Shown here piece after piece: positions 21,794 to 30,579 of a stretch of DNA of 33,326 nucleotides (position 1 is the stretch's first letter; every line of letters starts with the position of its first letter). The notes under the pieces are model-generated. The model was not told the origin of the DNA. It saw only the letters and a list, made by a program, of their open reading frames with translations, and searched no databases. This DNA comes from Elusimicrobia bacterium CG_4_9_14_3_um_filter_62_55 (GTDB lineage: Bacteria > Elusimicrobiota > Elusimicrobia > UBA1565), in contig PFUL01000025.1 of NCBI GenBank assembly GCA_002790095.1, positions 1-33,326 of the forward strand. The letters run 5' to 3'. The position numbers and the translations under genes were made by a program.

Positions 21794-22566
21794 GGTCCCT
21801 CTCGTGGATCGCCGTGCTGTTTACCGGGGTGGTGCTGTTTTACACCGCGCCCAGCCTGCCGCCGATCGGCGATCCCGAGAGCCCGGCCTCCTCCCACGTT
21901 TCCCCGTACTACATCGAGAACAGCGTCTCGGACATGGCGACGCCGAACCTGGTGACCACCGTCGTCACCGACTACCGAGGATATGACACCCTCGGCGAGA
22001 CGACCGTGATCATGACCGCGGGGCTTGCCTGCCTGCTCATCCTCGGCTTCTGGACGCCGATGCGGCGGCACCCGACCGAAACGGATCGACTCTCGTTCGG
22101 CAGCCCGGTGCTCGACGCCGCGGCGCGTCTGCTCGTTCCTTACATTCTCCTGTTCGCGCTGTACGTGCTGTTTCACGGCCATCACAGTCCGGGCGGCGGC
22201 TTCCAAGGCGGAACCTTGCTCGCCGCGGGCGTCATCCTGGTGCGCCTCGTACGCGGACGCGATTGCGGATGGGGCGTCGACCGCGAGCAGGCCGTGCGTC
22301 TCGCCTGCTCGGGCGCGTTCCTTTACTACGCGGTCGGCCTGATCACGATGCTGATGGGCCATCTCTTCCTCGACTACTCGAAGCTGCCGCTGCCGCTGAC
22401 GGCGGCGATGCGGCGCAACATGGGCATCCTCGGCGTGGAAATCGGAGTCACCGTCGCGGTCGCCGGAACGATGATCCTGATCTTCGACTGCCTGCACGCC
22501 ACTCCCCACGAGGATCGCGAAGCCGAAGTCTCCGCCGAACGCGCGGGGGCGGAGGGACATACGTGA
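21790..22566 (+). CDS. mrpB: fused MbhE-like and MrpB subunit
   Basis: A 258-residue protein. The first 95 residues resemble MbhE, the last part of MrpA: one hydrophobic helix, then PYYIENSVSDMATPNLVTTV and DYRGYDTLGETTVIMTAGLA. From about 105 it is MnhB: SPVLDAAARLLVPYILLFAL, then FHGHHSPGGGFQGGTLLAAG and AVGLITMLMGHLFLDY. In standard systems these lie on MrpA and MrpB separately. Here one gene carries both, which fits the absence of a long MrpA. GTG start and stop overlap the neighbours by four bases. Confidence 0.88.
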   Translation: MRSLSWIAVLFTGVVLFYTAPSLPPIGDPESPASSHVSPYYIENSVSDMATPNLVTTVVTDYRGYDTLGETTVIMTAGLACLLILGFWTPMRRHPTETDRLSFGSPVLDAAARLLVPYILLFALYVLFHGHHSPGGGFQGGTLLAAGVILVRLVRGRDCGWGVDREQAVRLACSGAFLYYAVGLITMLMGHLFLDYSKLPLPLTAAMRRNMGILGVEIGVTVAVAGTMILIFDCLHATPHEDREAEVSAERAGAEGHT

Positions 22567-22940
22567 GCGCGTTTTACGAGATCGCCAACTACTGGGGCGT
22601 CGCGATCCTCTTGCTGGTGGGCCTGCACGGAATGCTCGCGCGCCCCAATCTCATGCGCAAACTGATGGCCATGAACATTTTCCAGGTGGCCGTGATCCTG
22701 TTCTATCTCTCCTTCGCGGAGAAAACCGGCGCGTCCACGCCGGTGGCGCCTCACGGGCTGCTGCATCCTCTCGCGGCCGACTTCATCAACCCGCTTCCGC
22801 ACGCACTGATGCTGACCGCCATCGTCGTCGGCGTCGGAACGACCGGCGTCGGGCTGGCGCTGCTCGTCTCCATTTACCGCCGCTACGAGACGCTCGAAGA
22901 GCCGGAGCTTCTCGAAAAGATGCGCCGGGAAAACGCCTGA
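22563..22940 (+). CDS. mrpC: Mrp/Mnh antiporter subunit C (NuoK-like)
   Basis: A 125-residue NuoK/MnhC-type subunit with three helices: WGVAILLLVGLHGMLARPNL, then MAMNIFQVAVILFYLSFAEK and PHALMLTAIVVGVGTTGVGL, the last being the family signature (DPLPQALVLTAIVI type). A Pro/His-rich loop (STPVAPHGLLHP) lies between helices 2 and 3. The start is GTG 22563 inside the previous stop. Its TGA shares a base with the ATG of the next gene. Confidence 0.92.
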   Translation: MSAFYEIANYWGVAILLLVGLHGMLARPNLMRKLMAMNIFQVAVILFYLSFAEKTGASTPVAPHGLLHPLAADFINPLPHALMLTAIVVGVGTTGVGLALLVSIYRRYETLEEPELLEKMRRENA

Positions 22941-24457
22941 TGCTCTTGGACGCGGTTCCCTTCCAAGACACGATCGGCCTCGCCGCCCAACTGATCCGCC
23001 GCGCGATGCCCGCGATGGTCCTGATCCCGCTCGGGGCGGCGATGCTTTCGCCGATCCTCGCCGCCCGCTCTCCCCGCGCCGCGCGCTTTTTCGGAGGGGG
23101 GGCGCTGCTGCTCAATTTCTTCCTCTCGCTCTTGGTCTCCAACCTGGTCTGGTGGCAGGGGCCGATCCACTACCACTTCGGCGGCTGGGCCCCGCCGATC
23201 GGCATCGAGTACTCGGTCGACGCGGTCGGCGCGATGATGGCGCCCCTGGTCGCGTTCTTCGCGCTGCTCTCGTTTGCGAGCGCGTCGCGGCTCGAAAAAG
23301 AATGGACCCCGTCGCATGGCGGGGCCTTCCAAGCGCTCTACCTGCTGCTTTCGGCCGGACTCATGGGCATCGTCGTCACCGGGGACCTCTTCAACCTTTA
23401 CGTCTTCCTGGAGATCTCGTCGCTTTCGACCTACGCCCTCGTCGCCGCGGGCGAGGACCGGGCGAAGGTCGCGGCGTTTCGCTATTTGATCATCGGCAGC
23501 GTGGCGGCGACGTTCTGGGTGTTCGGTCTCGGGTATCTGTACGCGCTGACGGGAACGCTCAACATGGCGGACATGGCCGAGCGCCTGCCGGCGGTGATCG
23601 GCTCCCGCGCCGCCGTCGCCGGACTCGCGTTCATCGTCGCCGGACTGGCGATCAAGATGGCGCTGTTCCCGCTGCACGGCTGGCAGCCCGACGCGTACAC
23701 CTACGCCCCGCCCGGTGCGATGCCGTTTATCTCGGCGATCATGGCGAAGGTCAGCGCCTACGCGCTGTTTCGCGTGCTCTACGATGTTTTTCTGAAAGCG
23801 GGCCCCGCAGGCGAGGCCCTCGAACTCCTCGGCTGGGTCGCGGCCCTTTCGATCCTCGCGGGTTCGGTGCTGGCGCTCGGCCAACGGGACATCCGCCGCA
23901 TGCTCGCCTATTCCAGCGTCGCCCAGATCGGCTACGTCCTGCTCGGATTCTCGATCGGCAACGCGTTCGCGGTGACCGGAGCGCTGCTGCATATGGTCAA
24001 CCACGCGGTCATGAAGAGCTGCTGCTTCGCCGCCCTCGGCGCTTTCCGCGCGAAGACCGGACGCGCCGACGTCGACGGCGTGGCCGGGCTCGCCAAGGAG
24101 ATGCCCTGGACCGCCGCGGCGTTCACGATCGCGGCCTTGGGGATCATCGGCATCCCGCCTCTGTGCGGCTTCTTCAGCAAGTATTACTTGATCCGCGGAG
24201 CGGTGCAGGCTTCGGCGTGGCCGTTCGTCGCGGTGTTCGGCGTCAGCAGCGTGCTCGGCACGGTCTATTTCTTCCGGATCATCGAATCGCTGTACCTGCG
24301 CTCCGCCGATCAGGGAGCGAAGCGGGAAATCGCCCCGCTTTCCGTGATCGCGCCGGCGCTGCTTTTGGCGGGGCTGGTGCTCGCGCTGGGCGTCTTCAGC
24401 CAGGACGTCGTCGGGAACTTCGTCCCGATCATCGTCGGCGCCGGAGGACCGTCGTGA
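22940..24457 (+). CDS. mrpD: MrpD/NuoL-like antiporter subunit (first of three)
   Basis: A 505-residue, multi-helix proton-channel subunit of the Proton_antipo_M family. The conserved acidic residue of helix 5 is in YVFLEISSLSTYAL (about 153-166), the channel Lys in GLAIKMALFPLHGWQPDAY (about 238) and a second Lys in IMAKVSAYAL (about 269). Further on are RDIRRMLAYSSVAQIGYVLL and IPPLCGFFSKYYLI. All key charged residues look intact. It begins on the last base of the mrpC stop and overlaps the next antiporter gene with GTGA. Confidence 0.9.
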   Translation: MLLDAVPFQDTIGLAAQLIRRAMPAMVLIPLGAAMLSPILAARSPRAARFFGGGALLLNFFLSLLVSNLVWWQGPIHYHFGGWAPPIGIEYSVDAVGAMMAPLVAFFALLSFASASRLEKEWTPSHGGAFQALYLLLSAGLMGIVVTGDLFNLYVFLEISSLSTYALVAAGEDRAKVAAFRYLIIGSVAATFWVFGLGYLYALTGTLNMADMAERLPAVIGSRAAVAGLAFIVAGLAIKMALFPLHGWQPDAYTYAPPGAMPFISAIMAKVSAYALFRVLYDVFLKAGPAGEALELLGWVAALSILAGSVLALGQRDIRRMLAYSSVAQIGYVLLGFSIGNAFAVTGALLHMVNHAVMKSCCFAALGAFRAKTGRADVDGVAGLAKEMPWTAAAFTIAALGIIGIPPLCGFFSKYYLIRGAVQASAWPFVAVFGVSSVLGTVYFFRIIESLYLRSADQGAKREIAPLSVIAPALLLAGLVLALGVFSQDVVGNFVPIIVGAGGPS

Positions 24458-25935
24458 ACGACACCCGCCCGCTTTGGGCCGTGCTTGTTTCGCTGGCGGC
24501 CGTCGGACCGATTTTGCTTTCGGACAAGCGCCCCAACCTGCGCGAGGCGTGGTCGTTTATCGCCGCCGCGCTCAAGTTCGGCTTCGTCGTCTCGCTGCTG
24601 CCGGCTGTGCTCGCCGGCGGGACGCCGGAATGCAAACTCCTGGACCTCGCTCCGGGCATCGCTTTGCATCTTCGTGCGGATCCCGCCGGCATGGTGTTCG
24701 CGCTGCTCGCATCCACGCTCTGGATCGTCACGACGCTCTACTCCATCGGCTATATGCGCGGAGGGAAGTCCCCGCATCAAACCGCCTACTTCGCGAGTTT
24801 CGCGGTCTGCGTCTCGTCGGCGATCGGCATCGCCTTCGCGGCGAACCCGCTGACCTTCTTGCTGTTTTTCGAGCTGCTGACGGTCGCCACCTACCCGCTC
24901 GTCGTGCACAACCGCAGCGAGGAGGCCGTCCGCGGAGGCCGCAAATACCTGGCCTACACCTTCATCGCGGCGCAATGCCTGCTGGTCGCGGTGGTGTGGT
25001 CGACCTTTTTGGTCCCGGGCGCGACCTTCCAGGCAGGAGGCTTTCTCGCAGCCTCGGGCGCGACCCCCGCGCAGCTGCGCATCCTGCTGCTCCTCTTCAT
25101 GATCGGCATCGGCGTGAAGGCCGCAATCATGCCCCTGCACGGCTGGCTGCCCGCCGCGATGGTCGCGCCGACCCCGGTCAGCGCCCTCCTGCACGCCGTC
25201 GCCGTCGTCAAGGCCGGCGCGTTCGGCTGCGTGCGCGTGCTCGTCTTCATCTTCGGCCCGTCGCTTTTGCGTGAAATCGGGATGGACTGGCTGATCGCCT
25301 CGGTCGCCGCGGCGACGATCGTCGGCGGCTCGCTGCGCGCTCTCGGCGAGGACAACCTCAAACGCCGGTTGGCCTACTCCACCGTCAGCCAGCTTTCCTA
25401 TATCGTGCTCGGCGCCGCGCTCGGCTCTCCCGCCGCGATCGCCGGTGCGATTTTCCACATCGCGGCGCACGGGTTCATGAAGATCACTTTGTTCTTCTGC
25501 GCCGGCTCCATCTACACCCGAACGCACTACACCGAGATCGCCCAACTCGCCGGTCTCGGGAAGCGCATGCCGATCACGATGGGCGCGTTCACGCTCGCCG
25601 CCCTCGGCCTCGCGGGCACTCCCCTGTTGGCGGGGTTCGTGAGCAAATGGAACCTCGCGCTGGGTGCGATTCACAGCGGCAACGAGGTGTTCGTCGCGAT
25701 CCTCGTGCTCAGCGCGTTCTTGAACTTCGCCTACTTCTTCCCGATCGTCTACACCGCCTTCTTCGAAGGAGACAAGGGCGAGACGGTTCGCTTCGACGAG
25801 ACGCACGTCGCCGTGTGGCTGCCCCCGGCGTTGACGGCGGTCGCGGCGCTCGCGCTCGGAATGTTCCCGGATTTCTTCTGGTCCTTCTACACCCTCGCGT
25901 GGACGGCCGCGAAAGCGGCGACGGGGCTCGGATGA
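24454..25935 (+). CDS. MrpD/NuoL-like antiporter subunit (second of three)
   Basis: A 493-residue Proton_antipo_M protein. The helix-5 Glu is in FFELLTVATYPLVV (about 139), the channel Lys in GIGVKAAIMPLHGWLPAAM (about 221) and the second Lys in AVVKAGAF (about 252). DNLKRRLAYSTVSQLSYIVL and GTPLLAGFVSKWNLALGA follow. By its MPLHGWLPAAMVAPTPVSAL loop it resembles the NuoL/MrpA N-terminal type more than the first copy, so it may take the MrpA role. GTG 24454 lies in the previous stop; an ATGA overlap joins the next gene. Confidence 0.88.
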   Translation: MNDTRPLWAVLVSLAAVGPILLSDKRPNLREAWSFIAAALKFGFVVSLLPAVLAGGTPECKLLDLAPGIALHLRADPAGMVFALLASTLWIVTTLYSIGYMRGGKSPHQTAYFASFAVCVSSAIGIAFAANPLTFLLFFELLTVATYPLVVHNRSEEAVRGGRKYLAYTFIAAQCLLVAVVWSTFLVPGATFQAGGFLAASGATPAQLRILLLLFMIGIGVKAAIMPLHGWLPAAMVAPTPVSALLHAVAVVKAGAFGCVRVLVFIFGPSLLREIGMDWLIASVAAATIVGGSLRALGEDNLKRRLAYSTVSQLSYIVLGAALGSPAAIAGAIFHIAAHGFMKITLFFCAGSIYTRTHYTEIAQLAGLGKRMPITMGAFTLAALGLAGTPLLAGFVSKWNLALGAIHSGNEVFVAILVLSAFLNFAYFFPIVYTAFFEGDKGETVRFDETHVAVWLPPALTAVAALALGMFPDFFWSFYTLAWTAAKAATGLG

Positions 25936-26231
25936 GCGCCGCTCCAGACGCGATCGGCCGGCGGCAGGGCCTGAAGATGACGCTCGGCGGGATGATCGGC
26001 CTGACGCTGTGCATGGACGCCTCGCTTTACCTGCGCGCCCGCCAGACCGCGCAGCACGCGGCGGAACACGCCGCGCCGCACGCCCCGTTTTGGATGTCCT
26101 TCCCCGGATTCGAACTGGTGTTCGGCGTCCTGGCCGCCTTCGCGCTCGGACTCGTCGCGAAACTGATTCTCTTTCCGCTGCTCAAACGCGATGAAAACTA
26201 CTACGACGACGCGCCCGCGGAGGAGACATGA
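25932..26231 (+). CDS. small two-helix membrane protein in the mrp operon
   Basis: I do not recognise this 99-residue protein. It has two hydrophobic helices (MTLGGMIGLTLCMDASLYL and FELVFGVLAAFALGLVAKLI) joined by a His/Ala-rich loop (ARQTAQHAAEHAAPHAPF) with three regularly spaced His, and an acidic tail (KRDENYYDDAPAEET). It sits between the second and third antiporter genes with 4-bp overlaps on both sides, so it is very likely made with, and part of, the complex. A metal- or proton-related role for the His loop is only speculation. Confidence 0.75.
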   Translation: MSAAPDAIGRRQGLKMTLGGMIGLTLCMDASLYLRARQTAQHAAEHAAPHAPFWMSFPGFELVFGVLAAFALGLVAKLILFPLLKRDENYYDDAPAEET

Positions 26232-27898
26232 TCGGCGCGCACCCTTCCATTGCGCTGTTCGCCGCCGCGCTCGCGCTGCCGTTTTTGAAGGGGTCGGCGC
26301 GCCGCTGGGCGATGATCCTGGGGCCCTCGCTGGGGTTGGCGCTGCTCTCGGGGCTCGGGGACGGGTCCACCTTGTTTCACGCACTCCCCGGCTTCACCTT
26401 GGAATTGCTGCGCGTCGACGCGCTGAGCCGGCTGTTCGGGACGGTGTTCTGCCTCGTCGGGGTCTTCGGCATGCTCTACGCCTCCCACCTGGAAGAATCG
26501 GGGGAGGCCGCCTCCTCGCTGGCGCTGATCGGGGGATCGCTCGGCGTCGTCTTCGCGGGAGACTGGCTCACGATGTTCGTCTTCTGGGAACTGATGAGCG
26601 TTTTTTCGGTGTTCGTGATCTGGTACGCCGGCACGCCCGAAAGCCGCCGCGCGGGAGTGCGCTACCTGCTGCTCCATGTGCTCGGCGGCGGAACCTTGTT
26701 CGCGGGGATTCTCCTGCACCGGGCGGGGGGAGGAGCGGAGGCGTTTGCGTCTTTGACCGGAGAGGCGATGACCCCGGGCGCATGGCTGATTTTGGCCGGG
26801 ATCGCGGTCAACGCGGCGATCCCGCCGCTGCACACCTGGCTGACCGACGCCTACCCCGCGTGTTCGGTCACCGGCAGCGTCGTGCAGAGCGCGTTCACGA
26901 CGAAGACCGCGGTCTACGCGTTGATCCGCGCCTTCCCGGGACAACCCGTTTTGATTTGGTTCGGCGCGGGGATGGCCGTTTACGGCGTGTTTTACGCGAT
27001 CTTCTCCAACGACATCCGCCGCCTGCTCGCCTATCACATCGTCAGCCAGGTCGGCTTCATGGTCGCCGGCATCGGCCTCGGCACCGCCCTCTCGCTCAAC
27101 GGCGCCGCGGCGCACGCGTTCTGCCACATCCTCTACAAGGGCCTGCTGTTTATGAGCGCCGGCGCGGTCGTCGCCGCGGCCGGCACCGGGAAGTTGACCG
27201 AACTGGGCGGACTCGCGCGGAAGATGCCGGAGGTCTGCGTGTTTTTCTTCGTCGGCGCGCTCTCGATTTCGGGATTGCCCCCGTTCAACGGCTTCGTCAG
27301 CAAAACGATGACGATTCACGCCTTCGGCGCGGCGCACCGGATCGGGCCCGAACTGATGCTGGAACTCGCCTCGGTCGGAACCTTCCTCTCCATCGGACTC
27401 AAGCTCGGCTGGTTCGCGTTTTTCGCCGAAGCGAAAACCGAGAGGAAGCTCCGACCCGTGCCCAAGAACATGGTCGCCGCGATGGGCGGCCTGGCCGGTC
27501 TGTGCCTGCTCTTCGGCGTCTGGCCGGATTTGCTTTACCGCGCCCTTCCGTTCGCCTCCGAGTACCGTCCGTACACCGCCGACCGAGTGCTCGGCTCGAT
27601 CGAACTGCATCTGGGGACCGCGCTCGGTTTCTGGATTCTGCTCAGCCTGCTCGCGGTCAAGCCCAAGATCGCGCTCGACGTCGATTGGCTTTACCGCAAA
27701 CCCGGCGCGGCCGTCCTCTCCTTCGCCGTCGCGCTCCTCAAAGGAGTCGGCGCTCTCGCGCAAACCCGGGGCGTGGACGCGGTCTACGCGGCCGTTCCCG
27801 GCGAGTACGACGCGGACGGCAAGCGCGTCCCGGTCGGCCTCACGTTGTTTTGGATCTCGCTCTTCGTCGCCCTGCTGGCCTTCTACTCCTGGACCTGA
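26228..27898 (+). CDS. MrpD/NuoL-like antiporter subunit (third of three)
   Basis: A 556-residue Proton_antipo_M protein. The helix-5 Glu is in MFVFWELMSVFSVFVI (about 120), NAAIPPLHTWLTDAYPACSV carries the conserved LHxWLxDAxP loop, and the channel Lys is in AFTTKTAVYAL (about 225). NDIRRLLAYHIVSQVGFMVA and LPPFNGFVSKTMTI follow. It ends with extra helices (LGFWILLSLLAVK and a final LFWISLFVALLAFYSW), the long C-terminal form. It closes the operon and converges on the methyltransferase gene 18 bp later. Three such subunits is one more than in standard Mrp systems. Confidence 0.9.
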   Translation: MIGAHPSIALFAAALALPFLKGSARRWAMILGPSLGLALLSGLGDGSTLFHALPGFTLELLRVDALSRLFGTVFCLVGVFGMLYASHLEESGEAASSLALIGGSLGVVFAGDWLTMFVFWELMSVFSVFVIWYAGTPESRRAGVRYLLLHVLGGGTLFAGILLHRAGGGAEAFASLTGEAMTPGAWLILAGIAVNAAIPPLHTWLTDAYPACSVTGSVVQSAFTTKTAVYALIRAFPGQPVLIWFGAGMAVYGVFYAIFSNDIRRLLAYHIVSQVGFMVAGIGLGTALSLNGAAAHAFCHILYKGLLFMSAGAVVAAAGTGKLTELGGLARKMPEVCVFFFVGALSISGLPPFNGFVSKTMTIHAFGAAHRIGPELMLELASVGTFLSIGLKLGWFAFFAEAKTERKLRPVPKNMVAAMGGLAGLCLLFGVWPDLLYRALPFASEYRPYTADRVLGSIELHLGTALGFWILLSLLAVKPKIALDVDWLYRKPGAAVLSFAVALLKGVGALAQTRGVDAVYAAVPGEYDADGKRVPVGLTLFWISLFVALLAFYSWT

Positions 27899-27916
27899 CG
27901 ACGCCCGCGTCTTCGG

Positions 27917-28735
27917 CTACTTTTTTCCGACGACATAGGCGATCCAGGACTCGCACTCTTCGCCGGTCTCCACGCGCGTGAACTCGGAATTGCCTTGTCC
28001 GGTCGCTTCGTCGGTCCCTTCCCAATAGACGAAGCTCTCAGAGAATCCGACCTCTTCCATCAGATCGCGCAGTTCGGGGATCGTCCACATCCGCCAGTCG
28101 TAGGTGAAGACGCGTTTGATCTTCTTGCGTCCCTCGGGCTTGAAGTGGATGTGAAAGCGGGCGTGGTGCGTGACGGGATCGAAATCGACCTGATCCCAAT
28201 AGTAGGTGAAGCCGCTGTGCTTCGTGGCGTCCTCGATCGCGCTCTGGCACTCGCTTCCGCCGAAACAGTCGAGAATCAGAAGTCCGTCCGGATTGAGGGA
28301 GTCGAGGCAGCACGTGAGATACCTCTTCATCTCCAAACGCTTCTTGAAGATGAAGTAGGAGAAGTTGAGCGCGTTGATCAGGTCCGCTTTCGGGGCCCGC
28401 GGATCCATCACGTTGAGGTTGTGGATGTTCACGCGCTTCTGTTGTTCGCGGGTGAGCTTCGCGAGGTATTTTTCGCGGCCGTACTCGATCGGCTCCTCGT
28501 CGAGGTCCAGGCCGTGCGCGACATATTTCTCGCCGAGCTTCGCCCACGCGCAGCACAACGCGAAGGTGCCGCAAAAGTCCTCGCGCAGCGTGTGGGGGGT
28601 GCGGCCCGCCAGTTCGCGATAGGTGTCCCGGAAAAACTTTACGTCTTCGTCGGGCTGCTGCACCGCGCGGATGTAGTAGTCGTACTTATCGAACATCCGG
28701 TGCGACAGCGCTTCTTCCAAGGATTTCGAGCTCAT
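27917..28735 (-). CDS. class I SAM-dependent methyltransferase
   Basis: A 272-residue methyltransferase of unknown substrate. Motif I is the variant REDFCGTFALCCAW (about residues 51-64), followed by GLDLDEEPIEYGREKYL (motif II with the acidic residue), INALNFSYFIFKKR and LNPDGLLILDCFGGSEC (motif III-like). The end, WTIPELRDLMEEVGFSESFV, is the common final helix and strand. The set looks like a widespread uncharacterised bacterial methyltransferase family. The start is ATG 28735; TATAAT on the minus strand (28741-28746) ends five bases upstream. It is transcribed alone. Confidence 0.88.
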   Translation of the reverse strand: MSSKSLEEALSHRMFDKYDYYIRAVQQPDEDVKFFRDTYRELAGRTPHTLREDFCGTFALCCAWAKLGEKYVAHGLDLDEEPIEYGREKYLAKLTREQQKRVNIHNLNVMDPRAPKADLINALNFSYFIFKKRLEMKRYLTCCLDSLNPDGLLILDCFGGSECQSAIEDATKHSGFTYYWDQVDFDPVTHHARFHIHFKPEGRKKIKRVFTYDWRMWTIPELRDLMEEVGFSESFVYWEGTDEATGQGNSEFTRVETGEECESWIAYVVGKK

Positions 28736-28740
28736 GTCCG

Positions 28741-28746
28741 ATTATA
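28741..28746 (-). promoter_or_regulatory. -10 box of the methyltransferase gene
   Basis: A consensus TATAAT on the minus strand, only five bases from ATG 28735, so the transcript must begin at or next to the start codon. Confidence 0.6.
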
Positions 28747-28770
28747 GGAAATCGTTCGCATGGGGCCCCG

Positions 28771-30567
28771 CTATCTAGCACCCCTCAGCGCGAGAATCTC
28801 CGTACGCCGACGCTCGAAGCCGACGGCGGCGGCCTCGTCTTGGGCCATGCGCGCGAGGGCCGCGCTGTCGGCCAGGACCGTCGTGGAATAGGGATCGAGT
28901 TCGCGGGCGCGCGCGATCGCCGACAACGCCGCGCTGAGACAATCCTCGCCGGCGAGAGTCCCGCCGACGGCGCAGGCCAGCCCGCTCAGATGCGGCCCGC
29001 GGACATCGCCCGGGTGGCGGCGCTTCACGATGCCCGAAAGCGTAAAGAGCTCTTTCGCCAGCGGGGCGCGCACGATCTCGGGAGCTCTTTGCACCAGCAT
29101 CGCGAGCACGGTTGCGTAGGAGGATCCGTATTCGGCATAAAACGGATTTTTGCGGATCGCGCTCCGGTAGGCGGTGATCGTCGTGTCCATGTCGCCCTTC
29201 GCGCGCGCGGTTTCGGCGACTTGGCGCAGACGATCCGTATAGAAGAGATCCGCGGAAAGCGCCAGCCCCGCGACGGCGACGGCGGCGAAGGCCGCGCCGA
29301 CGGCGCGCGCATCGAGCGAGAACTTCGAAGGCTCAACGCGGGAGACGATCCAACCGGAAAAAACGCTCAAGGATACCAGCGCGGAGAAGGAAACGGGGTT
29401 CACCTTGGCTTGAAGGAAAACGCCCAACAGCGCGCCCCCGAGCGCGGCGAACAACGCGCGCTCCGGCCCGTCCCGGGACAACGCTCCCGCGAGTCCCGCG
29501 CAGAGCGTCCACAGCAGGAACCCGTAGGCGAGCAGGCCCAGCCCTCCCGTCGTCGCGGCGACGTGAAGGAAATCGTTGTGCGCGTCCGCCTGTCCCGCGA
29601 CGGGTCCGAGCATCCTCACATGGGCCTCGGTGCGGTGCTTGCGGAATCCGATTTCAAACGCGTCCGGTCCGACCCCAAAAACGGGATGCTCGGCGGCGAT
29701 GCGGACGGCGGTCTTCCAGACCTCGACCCGCGACCGGTCCGCCTGGGTTCTCGCCGTCCCGATCAGAGACGCCAGCACCGCGACGGCGGTCAACGCGGCC
29801 GCGCCCGCCGCGATGTTTTTCCCGGAGAGGAACACGCGCGAGAGGGCGCGCTGAGAGGCGATCCAGGCGAAGAGACTGCCCACCGTCGCCCCGATCATCG
29901 CACCGCGGGATCCGCTGAAAAGAAGTCCCGCCCAGACCGCGCCCGTCGCGACGATTCCCAACACCCGGTCCGCGCGGTTTTGGCGAAGCGAAAAATACAA
30001 AGCCGTCGGCGCGAAGGGGATCAAGGCGGATCCCAAATAAACCGGACCGCCCAAGGTGGAGATCACCCGCCCTGAGATCGTCCCGTGGCCCGCGGCGGGA
30101 AGCACCGGTTCCACGCCCAAGGCCTGAAGCCCCGCGTAGACGCCGCAGAGAACAGCCGCCGCAAGCCCGAGTCTCAGCACGCGCAGGATCGTCTCGTGTG
30201 AATCGAAGCGGCCCGCGGCGAAATAGAGGGAAAGGTAGAGGGAGACCGGCAGCACCCCGCCGAGAAAGTAGACATAGCCGCCGGAGAGACTGCGCAGCGG
30301 ATCCTCCGAGAACGCGGCGCACACGAGCGTCGCCGCCCCGCAGGCGAGGGCGGCCCCATCGGCGCGCCGAAAATTCAAGCGCCGACTTTGGATCCCGAGC
30401 AGCACGCCCGCCCAGGCGGTCAAAACCCCGAGTCCGGTCGCGATCAGTTTCGGGATGCCGTAGGCATCGGGGACCTTGATCGTGAAAACCAGCAAGGCCC
30501 CGGCGATCGCCAAGACAAGCCCCGCCCGACCGATCGTCTCCGCTGAGCCGCGCTCCGCCGTGTTCAC
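28771..30567 (-). CDS. O-antigen ligase/polymerase-type membrane protein with C-terminal TPR-like part
   Basis: A 598-residue protein. About ten hydrophobic segments fill the first 430 residues, with the Wzy_C/WaaL-type periplasmic signature VGPDAFEIGFRKHR and AGQADAHNDFLHVAATTGGL (about 310-340, conserved His and Asn-Asp). A soluble end follows with TPR-like helices (DTTITAYRSAIRKNPFYAEY). Members ligate or polymerise surface polysaccharides, or glycosylate pilins. The substrate cannot be told here. The start is GTG 30567; TAGGAT on the minus strand ends six bases upstream. The gene lies 12 bp after the pseudouridine synthase gene on the same strand. Confidence 0.85.
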   Translation of the reverse strand: MNTAERGSAETIGRAGLVLAIAGALLVFTIKVPDAYGIPKLIATGLGVLTAWAGVLLGIQSRRLNFRRADGAALACGAATLVCAAFSEDPLRSLSGGYVYFLGGVLPVSLYLSLYFAAGRFDSHETILRVLRLGLAAAVLCGVYAGLQALGVEPVLPAAGHGTISGRVISTLGGPVYLGSALIPFAPTALYFSLRQNRADRVLGIVATGAVWAGLLFSGSRGAMIGATVGSLFAWIASQRALSRVFLSGKNIAAGAAALTAVAVLASLIGTARTQADRSRVEVWKTAVRIAAEHPVFGVGPDAFEIGFRKHRTEAHVRMLGPVAGQADAHNDFLHVAATTGGLGLLAYGFLLWTLCAGLAGALSRDGPERALFAALGGALLGVFLQAKVNPVSFSALVSLSVFSGWIVSRVEPSKFSLDARAVGAAFAAVAVAGLALSADLFYTDRLRQVAETARAKGDMDTTITAYRSAIRKNPFYAEYGSSYATVLAMLVQRAPEIVRAPLAKELFTLSGIVKRRHPGDVRGPHLSGLACAVGGTLAGEDCLSAALSAIARARELDPYSTTVLADSAALARMAQDEAAAVGFERRRTEILALRGAR

Positions 30568-30579
30568 CCTAAAATCCTA

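Noticed and set aside
23152-24453. 927-codon plus-strand frame before the second antiporter gene
   Set aside because: Its first 434 codons are a GC-driven shadow of the first antiporter gene; the real start is GTG 24454.
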